DNA from: Gemmatimonadota bacterium
GTDB taxonomy: Bacteria; Gemmatimonadota; Gemmatimonadetes; Gemmatimonadales; GWC2-71-9
NCBI GenBank assembly: GCA_017889745.1
Contig: JAGGAG010000099.1
Coordinates: forward strand, 1 to 12,816
DNA: 12,816 nucleotides
Reading direction: 5' to 3'
The translations under genes were made by a program, and so were the position numbers. The notes under the pieces were generated by a model. That model was not told where the DNA came from, did not search any database, and worked only from the letters and a program-made list of their open reading frames with translations. Of the stretch, positions 6,853 through 12,816 are shown piece after piece; the stretch's first letter is position 1, and the number at the start of each line of letters is the position of its first letter.

Positions 6853-8847
6853 TCACGGCCGCCAGGCGGGTTCCGTCACATCGTTGAAGGCCGCAACGAA
6901 GTTCCTTCCCGTACCGTCCGCGCTGATCGCCGTGAGGAGCGAGCATTGCGTCGTGGTGCAGGTGCCGGCGGAGCTGTAGGCGATCCGGCCATCCGGTCCC
7001 CACGCCGGTTCGCCGACGGCCTTGCCGCTGATGCTGGCCTTGTGCGTCGCGATGAGGGTGCCCGACGGGCTCAGCGTTTCGAGCGTGATGAGGTCGGTGC
7101 TCCCGGGCGCGTTGTTCGGGTTGTCGGGCGTGGAGACGACGACGATGGCATTGCCCGCTGGTGACCATGATGGGCTCATGGCATAGCCAGCCAGCAGGCT
7201 CACCCCGGAACCGTCCGGGTTCATCTGGTAGAGGGCGCGAATGCCGGTCCGCGTGCTCACAAAGACCAGCCGGTTGCCACCGGGCAGCCACGCCGGCTCG
7301 GTGTTGGACCCGGCGTCGGCGGTGAGGCGCACGGGGTTCGTGCCGTCCGCGTTCATGATGTAGATCTCGCGCGCGCCGTCCCGCTCGCTGACGAACGCGA
7401 TCCTGCTGCCATCCGGCGACCAGGCCGGCTGGTAGTCGGGTGCGGGCGACGCGGTGAGGCGCTGGTTGCCCTGTCCGGCTGCATCCATCACGTAGATGTC
7501 ACCACTCCCGGTCAGGGAACTTGCATAGGCGATCCGGTTCCCATCGGGTGACCAGGCGGGATTGGAATCCGCGACGGTATTGCTGGTGAGCCGGGAGTAG
7601 GACCCCTCGGTGGAGATGATCCCGATCTCGGCGCCGGACCGCAGGCCGCGCACGACCGCAATCTGACGCTCCGGGTCGCACTGCACGGCGAGGGGCAGTG
7701 ACATGCTCGCCGCCACGGCAACAGTGCGCTTCTCGGATCCTACCAGGTAACAGTTGCCCTTGATGCCACTCACGGTCGCCACGTAGGACCCGTTGAGCAG
7801 GGAGAGCGGTGTGGCCGACCCGTTGACCGGGAGGGCCAGGACATGGGTCAGCGCCGCGGTCGGGCCCTTCAGGGTGAGCTCGTAGCCGTCGATATCGGAG
7901 AGGTTGCCGCTGCTGGTGACGGTGGCGGTCACGACCGGCAGCGGCGCGCAGGTCACGGTCAGCGCCAGGTCAACGGTGCCTCCCACCACCACGGTCGCGT
8001 TGTGCGGGTTACCGCCGCTTACGGTGCAGTTGAGCTGCAGCCCGGGGTCCGTGTACTTCGCCTGCTGCACGACGATGACGGCGTGGGCGCCGGGCGCCAG
8101 GTGCGCCACCGTGGCGGTCGAATCACCAGTGGAGACGGTGTCCTTCGCATCGAGCGCGAACAGGTAGCCCAGGGCCGGCAGGTCGCTGCCGGAGATCGTG
8201 ACGGCAATCCGGATGGCGCCGGTCGTCGGGGCACAGCTGAGCTTGAGGGTCACCTGCGCCGTCTGCCCGGCCACGACCTTCACCGAGGTCGGGTTCGTGG
8301 GATCGGGAGTGCAGTTCGCCGCGACGTCGCTCAGCACCAGTGGCAGGGTGCCGATCGTGTCGCTCGCGACGGTCGTGGTGCCCTCCGGGAAGATGTGACG
8401 CGGTGCGGCCGCACCGATCTTGAGCATGTAGCCGTTGGTGTCGGGATCGGCGCCGGTCACGATCACATTGACGGCAACCTTTGACCCACCGCCGGGGCAC
8501 GCCACCGAGAAGTGCACCTCCTTGGTGGTGCCGCCATCCACGGCCACGACGACCGGATCGTCCCCGCTGGAGAAACACTGGTCCGCCATCCCGGCGAGGG
8601 TGACAGTGTACTGTCCCTCCGACAGGTTATTGACACTGAGCGTGCCGTTGACGCCAATCGTCTGTGGCGAACGGTCGCCGACGGTGATGGTATAGCCATC
8701 GGGGTCGGGAACCGATCCGGTGGTGGTGACGGAGATCGTGAGCGCCCCGACGGTGGAATCCGAGCTGGAATCGGACGAGCACCCGGAGAGCGGTGCCCAG
8801 AGCACCGCGATCGCCGCGACAGCCGCGGCAGCCATGAACGGTCGCAT
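6853..8847 (-). CDS. Lipoprotein with four Cys-pair repeats and a PD40 beta-propeller
   Basis: This is a 664-residue predicted envelope lipoprotein. The start ATG 8847 is set by AAGGAGG 6 bases upstream; a longer frame from 8880 would break the signal. The signal is MRPFMAAAAVAAIAVLWAPL with lipobox LSGC, so Cys23 would be lipidated. Residues 35-395 are four tandem Ig-like repeats of about 90 residues, each with a (D/N/L)GY motif (51, 139, 227, 321) and two cysteines: 91/117, 179/205, 274/300, 366/390. Residues 395-664 hold PD40/TolB-like blades with WSPDG-type motifs at 432, 476, 520, 561 and 616, and a final W662. The last motif stops at AWRP, so the first strand at 395 probably closes the ring. 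No ligand or enzyme motif is visible; protein or glycan binding is a guess. Confidence 0.85.
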   Translation of the reverse strand: MRPFMAAAAVAAIAVLWAPLSGCSSDSSSDSTVGALTISVTTTGSVPDPDGYTITVGDRSPQTIGVNGTLSVNNLSEGQYTVTLAGMADQCFSSGDDPVVVAVDGGTTKEVHFSVACPGGGSKVAVNVIVTGADPDTNGYMLKIGAAAPRHIFPEGTTTVASDTIGTLPLVLSDVAANCTPDPTNPTSVKVVAGQTAQVTLKLSCAPTTGAIRIAVTISGSDLPALGYLFALDAKDTVSTGDSTATVAHLAPGAHAVIVVQQAKYTDPGLQLNCTVSGGNPHNATVVVGGTVDLALTVTCAPLPVVTATVTSSGNLSDIDGYELTLKGPTAALTHVLALPVNGSATPLSLLNGSYVATVSGIKGNCYLVGSEKRTVAVAASMSLPLAVQCDPERQIAVVRGLRSGAEIGIISTEGSYSRLTSNTVADSNPAWSPDGNRIAYASSLTGSGDIYVMDAAGQGNQRLTASPAPDYQPAWSPDGSRIAFVSERDGAREIYIMNADGTNPVRLTADAGSNTEPAWLPGGNRLVFVSTRTGIRALYQMNPDGSGVSLLAGYAMSPSWSPAGNAIVVVSTPDNPNNAPGSTDLITLETLSPSGTLIATHKASISGKAVGEPAWGPDGRIAYSSAGTCTTTQCSLLTAISADGTGRNFVAAFNDVTEPAWRP

Positions 8848-9033
8848 GCAACACCTCCTTGCTGCAGTGAAGCGGCGCAATCAACGCGCTGCGGCGAGCA
8901 ACTCGGTGTGATTGAACGGCAGCGTTTTCGCGCTCTCACTCCGGCGCGCGGCCGCACGCAAATCGCCGCGTGCGATCCGTTCGTGGCGGGCGCGGCGTTC
9001 GATTGACGGTGCGGCCGGGCGCTTGCGTGGCGG

Positions 9034-9058
9034 GGAACTGCGGCGGGCGCAATACTAT
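9034..9058 (+). promoter_or_regulatory. Candidate promoter ahead of the ECF sigma gene
   Basis: TACTAT at 9053-9058 resembles a -10 box and matches the box before the AraC-type gene. GGAAC at 9034-9038 resembles the -35 element of ECF-type promoters, but the spacing between the two is only 14 bases, so they need not work together. If GGAAC is used, the operon could be self-activated. No clear promoter for the divergent lipoprotein gene was seen in 8848-9082. Confidence 0.25.
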
Positions 9059-9082
9059 CGTGGAGCGACGTTTCATAGGGTT

Positions 9083-9799
9083 GTGCCTGGCAAGTCGGGG
9101 CCGGCCGTCACGCCCGATGACCTGCCTGCGCCAGGCGAGCAAGGAGTAGTCGCCGTTTCCTACCCACGTGAGTTGCAGCACCTCCTCGAGGCAGGGTCCG
9201 ACCCGGAGAAGGACACGGCCTGGTCGGGCTTTCTTGCGGCATTCCACCGGCTGCTGCTGCACACCGCGCGGACGGTGCTGCGGAACGAGGATGATGCGCG
9301 CGACGCCTACGCCGAGGTGCTGGAGCGGCTCCGGGCCAGCGACTTTGCCCGGCTCCGCAACTTCACCGACGACGGGCGAACCCAGTTCACGACGTGGCTG
9401 GTGGTTGTGACCCGGCGTCTATGCGTGGACAGCTACCGGCGCCGCTACGGCCGGGCGACCGCCGGCGAGACGAGCGCGGGCCAGAAGGTGCGCCACGCGC
9501 TGCACGATGAACGCCGTGGCGTGCTGGACCCGGCGGCGCTCGCTTCCAGCGCGGAGCCGGCAGACGTCGTGCTGGAGGAGCGTGAGCGACTGGAGGCGCT
9601 GGAGCGAGCGGTGGGTGGACTCGAGCCACGCGACCGGATGCTGCTGGCGCTCCGGTTCAAGGAAGAACAGACCGCGATTGCCATTGCGCGGCTCATGGGG
9701 TTTCCGACCCCGTTCCATGTCTATCGGCGGCTCAATACCGTCCTGGGCACCCTGCGCCGGACGCTGGGCCACGCCGGTGTGGACGGGCTGGTGGGGTGA
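9083..9799 (+). CDS. ECF-type RNA polymerase sigma factor
   Basis: As drawn from GTG 9083 the protein has 238 residues. Region 2 is at about 45-123: FLAAFHRLLLHTARTVL, then NEDDARDAYAEVLERLRASD and TTWLVVVTRRLCVDSYRRRY, the core-binding and -10 recognition part. Region 4 is at about 170-230: LEALERAVGGLEPRDRMLLA, then RFKEEQTAIAIARLMGFPTP and FHVYRRLNTVLGTLRRTL, a helix-turn-helix for -35 contact. No region 3 is present, as expected for ECF factors. The start is uncertain: GTG 9083 has a poorly spaced AGGG; a good AAGGAG at 9141-9146 is followed only by GTT at 9155, about where the conserved part begins; TTG 9173 is another option. The frame is open back to TTG 8912, but that part is Arg/Ala-rich and looks noncoding. 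It heads a set with the zf-HC2 gene (68 bases on) and the TPR-CHAT gene. Confidence 0.85.
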   Translation: MPGKSGPAVTPDDLPAPGEQGVVAVSYPRELQHLLEAGSDPEKDTAWSGFLAAFHRLLLHTARTVLRNEDDARDAYAEVLERLRASDFARLRNFTDDGRTQFTTWLVVVTRRLCVDSYRRRYGRATAGETSAGQKVRHALHDERRGVLDPAALASSAEPADVVLEERERLEALERAVGGLEPRDRMLLALRFKEEQTAIAIARLMGFPTPFHVYRRLNTVLGTLRRTLGHAGVDGLVG

Positions 9800-9867
9800 C
9801 AGCGCAAAAGTCGGTGATAGCCGCCGTTTGATATAGGTCGATCGGCCCACTCTCTTCCGAGGACTGC

Positions 9868-10422
9868 ATGGACGGCCTGAGTCATCCGGACCCGCAGCAG
9901 CAGGCGAAGTACCTGGACGACGGCTGCACCGGACTGGAGCGGGCGGCGATCGAGGCGCATTGCGCGTTGTGCGCGGAGTGCCGGGTCGAGTTGCTGGAGT
10001 CGTACCAGGTGCTCCGAACCGCGCCGGGGGCGACTGCGTTGCGGCGACCGTTGTACTTCGTGCCGCTGGCGGCCGCGGCCGTCATGACGGCGCTGCTGCT
10101 GCCCAGGGTTCACCAACCTGGCGCGGTGGTGGACCGGGAGCCGGGGGTGGTGACGGCGCCGGCGCCGGTGCCAGCCACGCCCACCGGGGACGTCGCCACC
10201 CTGACCGAGCTGACCTGGACGCGGCACGTCTTCACTGACACGGTTCCGGATCGTTGGCGGTGCCGCAGTCCCCTAGATGACCCTCGCGCTCCTTTTCCTG
10301 CTGACGATCGTCCAGGCGACGCCTGCCGCGCCCGGGCCGGACTCGCTGCGCGCCGTGGCCATGCACGGGAGCGATGCGGTGCTGCGCGCGTCGGTCCGGG
10401 ATGCGCCTGCGCAGGCGCGTGA
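9868..10422 (+). CDS. Membrane zf-HC2 anti-sigma-like protein with anomalous 3' end
   Basis: The frame codes 184 residues. The N-terminal part is a zf-HC2/ZAS-type zinc finger with H31-x3-C35-x2-C38 in IEAHCALCAECRVELL, after a typical YLDDGCTGLERAAIEAH lead. One membrane helix is at about 61-79 (PLYFVPLAAAAVMTALLL), followed by a Pro/Ala-rich outside stretch to about 118. Proteins of this kind bind and hold an ECF sigma factor at the membrane; here the partner is the gene just upstream. GAGGA lies 4 bases before ATG 9868. From about residue 120 the frame stops looking coding: the last 48 residues overlap the TPR-CHAT gene by 146 bases in another frame with poor third-position GC. A second frame ends in TAG at 10274, touching the CHAT ATG. 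A frameshift (natural, programmed or from sequencing) is likely; the true protein is perhaps about 135 residues. Confidence 0.72.
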   Translation: MDGLSHPDPQQQAKYLDDGCTGLERAAIEAHCALCAECRVELLESYQVLRTAPGATALRRPLYFVPLAAAAVMTALLLPRVHQPGAVVDREPGVVTAPAPVPATPTGDVATLTELTWTRHVFTDTVPDRWRCRSPLDDPRAPFPADDRPGDACRARAGLAARRGHARERCGAARVGPGCACAGA

Positions 10423-12816
10423 CGCGGTGTCCCTGCTGCTCGCGTCGGCCACACTGCCCGATTCGAATGGCGTGCGTGCGCTCCATGCGGCAGCGCGTCT
10501 GGCGGACGCCATCGCGGCGCAGCTGGGCGACTCGTTTCCGCGAAGCCAGGTGACGCGCTACGCCGGGTGGACCGTGGCACAGCGCCGGCAGAAGGTGGTC
10601 ATCGACAGCCTGCGACGCGCCGGGAATGCCGCAATGGGGCGCGCGGGCTTCGCGCGCGCGCTGGTGCTGTGGCAGGCGAGCGCACGCCGGGCGTCGGCGA
10701 TGCATGACAGCGCCGGACTCGCGGCGGCCCTGGGCAACATCGGGACCGGCTACTATCGCGCCGGTGAGCTGGACAGTGCCGCGATCTATTACGCGAGGGC
10801 CGCCACGCTGGCGGGGGGCGTGGCCGACCAGCGCACCGCGCTCAATGCGCTCGGCGGTTCAGCCGGCGTGGCGCTGGAACGGGGCGACCTGCGTGTGGCG
10901 CAGCAGTTGTTCGACAGCGCCCTGGCGCTCCGGGCGAGGATCGGCGACGTGCGCGGCATGGCCGCCGACCGGAACAACATCGGCGCGCTGAACGAGAGGC
11001 TGGGTGACATGGCCGGCGCGCGCGACGCGTACCTGGCCGCCCTGGCGATCGCGGAGCAGTATGGGATGGACGAACCGGCCGCGGTCAGCCTGCTCAACCT
11101 GGGCAAGCTCGCGAGCCTGCGCGCGGAGTTCGCGGAGGCGGACCTGAGGTACGCGGCGGCACGGATGCACTACGAGGCGGCGGCAAACCGGCCGGGCCAG
11201 GCGCTGGTGTTCGAACACCTCGGGCTGCTGAAGATGCGACAGGGCGACTACGCGGCGGCGGCGCGGCGGTTCCGCTCCGGCCTCGCGATCTACCGGGAGA
11301 CGGGGCCGGCGTCGTCGATCGCCGAAGTGAGAGCACAGCTTGCGCGCGCGCTGGCTGCGGCGGGTGCACTGGACCAGGCCCGGGTGGAACTGGAGCGGGC
11401 ACGGAGTGAGGCGAACCGCGACCCGCAATCGAGCGCAGCGGCCCTGGTGGAACTGGCCGCGGCCGACCTGGCGATCGAGTTCAATTCCTATGACGAGGCG
11501 GAGTTGAGCTACCGGAAGGCGGAATGGCGTTACCACCAGGCCGGCGATGGCGCCGGTCGCGCGCAGGCGCGTCAGGGGCTGGCCTACCTGCAGCTGGTGC
11601 GAGACGAGCCGGCGGCTGCGGCCGCGACCCTCGAACCGGTGGTGGTGGCACTCGACCTCTCGGGCGCACATCGGGACGCCGCGCTGGCGCGGGTCGATCT
11701 CGCGTTTGCGTATGCCGGCGCCGGGCGGGCGGGAAGGGCGCGCGCGGAGCTTTCGGAGGCGCGCGACACCCTGCGACGGAGCGGGGACGTGGTGGGCGAG
11801 GCCGCGGCGCTCGTGGCGATGGGCGACCTGGAACGCGGTGGTGGCCGGCCGGTGGCCGCGATGACGCTCTACGAAGAGGGGCTGCAGATCCTCCAGGGGC
11901 GGCAGGCCCCCAATGTCGAGTGGCAGTTGCGGGCAGGCCTGGCTGACGCCATGGCGGACCAGAAGGCGCCAGCGGCGGCGGCGGTGGCGATGCGGCAGGC
12001 CGTGGCTGTACTCGACGGTACGGCGCTGCGCATCCCGGCGGAGCAGCGCCGGTCGCGCTATCTCGCCGACAAGTGGTATGCCTATGACCGACTGGCGCGA
12101 CTCGAGGCCCAACTGGGACGGGACAGCACCGCGCTGGAGGTAAGCGAGCGAATGCGTGCGCGGGAGATGCGGGACGCGCTGGCGCGCGGACGCATTCCCT
12201 GGCGCGCCGATGGCGATTCGGCGCTGGTACGGCAGGAGCAGGAGTTGCGGCACGCGATCACCCAGCTCGCCGCGGAGGTTGACGGAAGCCCTGCAACCAA
12301 CGGAATGCTGCGCGGGCCAAGCGCAGCGGTCAGCACGCCCGGCGCCGCATTGGAAGCGCTGGCGCAGGCGGAGTCGCGCTATGCGGAGCTTCTCACGGCG
12401 CTCCGGGATCGGCAGCCCGCCTACGCGCGCCTGGTGACCGGTCCGAGCGCGGGCTGGCGCGAGGTGGCCGGCGCGCTGTCGGCCGATGCCGCGCTGCTCG
12501 AATACCTGGTTTCCGACTCGGCCGCGATGCTGTTCGTGGTGACCCGAGGTGGTGTGCGGTCGATCGACCTCGCCACCGACCGGGCGGCGCTGGCACCGCT
12601 GATCGACTTTGCGCGGGGCGCGATCGCGGCCACGAGGAACCCGGGTGCGGCACCCGACTACCGGGCGCCGTTACGGGCGCTCCACGCGATGCTGGTGGCA
12701 CCGGTGGAGGCATCGGGTGCGCTGCAGGGGATCCGTACGCTGATCATCGCGCCGCAGGCGGAACTCCACTACCTGCCGTTCGCCGCACTGCTCGAACCAG
12801 GAGCCGAAGGCAAGTA
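10277..12816 (+). CDS. TPR-CHAT protein (caspase-like protease family), partial at right edge
   Basis: An unbroken frame of 846 codons runs from ATG 10277 (directly after an in-frame TAG) to the window end with no stop. The N-terminus MTLALLFLLTIVQATPAAP is a likely signal peptide or anchor, though it lacks basic residues. About ten TPRs follow at 110-590, for example ALGNIGTGYYRAGELDSAA (152-170) and HLGLLKMRQGDYAAAARRF (314-332). Next come a linker (KWYAYDRLARLEAQLG, ERMRAREMRDALARG, 600-640) and a CHAT domain from about 730: ADAALLEYLVSDSAAMLFVV, then LIIAPQAELHYLPFAALL (822-839). CHAT domains belong to the caspase/separase superfamily with a His-Cys dyad; both residues would lie past the edge, so activity cannot be judged. 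There is no Shine-Dalgarno, and TAG-ATG suggests coupling to the preceding gene. It lies next to the sigma and zf-HC2 genes. Confidence 0.88.
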   Translation, partial: MTLALLFLLTIVQATPAAPGPDSLRAVAMHGSDAVLRASVRDAPAQARDAVSLLLASATLPDSNGVRALHAAARLADAIAAQLGDSFPRSQVTRYAGWTVAQRRQKVVIDSLRRAGNAAMGRAGFARALVLWQASARRASAMHDSAGLAAALGNIGTGYYRAGELDSAAIYYARAATLAGGVADQRTALNALGGSAGVALERGDLRVAQQLFDSALALRARIGDVRGMAADRNNIGALNERLGDMAGARDAYLAALAIAEQYGMDEPAAVSLLNLGKLASLRAEFAEADLRYAAARMHYEAAANRPGQALVFEHLGLLKMRQGDYAAAARRFRSGLAIYRETGPASSIAEVRAQLARALAAAGALDQARVELERARSEANRDPQSSAAALVELAAADLAIEFNSYDEAELSYRKAEWRYHQAGDGAGRAQARQGLAYLQLVRDEPAAAAATLEPVVVALDLSGAHRDAALARVDLAFAYAGAGRAGRARAELSEARDTLRRSGDVVGEAAALVAMGDLERGGGRPVAAMTLYEEGLQILQGRQAPNVEWQLRAGLADAMADQKAPAAAAVAMRQAVAVLDGTALRIPAEQRRSRYLADKWYAYDRLARLEAQLGRDSTALEVSERMRAREMRDALARGRIPWRADGDSALVRQEQELRHAITQLAAEVDGSPATNGMLRGPSAAVSTPGAALEALAQAESRYAELLTALRDRQPAYARLVTGPSAGWREVAGALSADAALLEYLVSDSAAMLFVVTRGGVRSIDLATDRAALAPLIDFARGAIAATRNPGAAPDYRAPLRALHAMLVAPVEASGALQGIRTLIIAPQAELHYLPFAALLEPGAEGK

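Noticed and set aside
8912..9082. Upstream extension of the sigma gene from TTG 8912
   Set aside because: The translation is Arg/Ala-rich without similarity to sigma factors, and a candidate promoter lies inside it; kept only as an open possibility.
10280..10422. C-terminal 48 residues of the zf-HC2 frame as a real domain
   Set aside because: Codon use fits the overlapping CHAT frame instead, and no motif is visible in the tail.
10859..12253. A 464-codon minus-strand frame
   Set aside because: It is antisense to the TPR-CHAT gene, whose TPR pattern and codon bias are clear; the minus product is Arg/His-rich without motifs.
10277..12816. The TPR-CHAT gene as part of a type III-E CRISPR (Craspase) locus
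   Set aside because: No repeats, Cas proteins or Csx30-like gene are visible; the link is only by analogy of domain type.

Overview
The window is about 12.8 kb of GC-rich bacterial chromosome, densely coding, with strong G/C bias at third codon positions. The best guess for the source is Gemmatimonadota or a close relative. The reasons are the Ser/Thr kinase with a TolB-like domain and TPR tail, the PD40-repeat lipoprotein, and a small ECF sigma factor next to a TPR-CHAT gene. This is inferred from family resemblance; no 16S gene or other marker is present beyond groES-groEL.

Layout, left to right. (1) Bases 1-1917: a minus-strand pair (AraC-type regulator, then the 5' end of a SAM-dependent methyltransferase that leaves the window at base 1) diverges from a plus-strand DinB-like gene. 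The spacer between regulator and methyltransferase can fold into a long hairpin that would mask the methyltransferase ribosome binding site. (2) Bases 1926-2041: a minus-strand remnant, only the C-terminal end of a SnoaL/SigJ-type protein. (3) Bases 2059-4482: an 807-residue membrane-anchored Ser/Thr kinase with a TolB-like domain and TPRs. (4) Bases 4691-6835: the groES-groEL operon with a recognisable promoter, a perfect CIRCE operator and a strong terminator. (5) Bases 6853-8847, minus strand: a lipoprotein with four tandem Cys-pair repeats and a PD40 beta-propeller, convergent with groEL. (6) Bases 9083-12816, plus strand: ECF sigma factor, zf-HC2 membrane anti-sigma-like protein, and a long TPR-CHAT protease-family gene that is open from 10277 to the right edge.

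The groES-groEL operon is ordinary housekeeping under HrcA/CIRCE control. The most interesting unit is region 6. It combines a sigma factor, a membrane zinc-finger protein that probably restrains it, and a probably exported TPR-CHAT protein of the caspase-like superfamily. Together these look like a protease-gated transcription switch. The end of the anti-sigma gene is odd: its reading frame runs 146 bases into the CHAT gene, whereas a different frame stops exactly at TAG-ATG, which suggests a frameshift or recoding. No tRNA, rRNA, CRISPR array, insertion sequence or prophage gene was seen.
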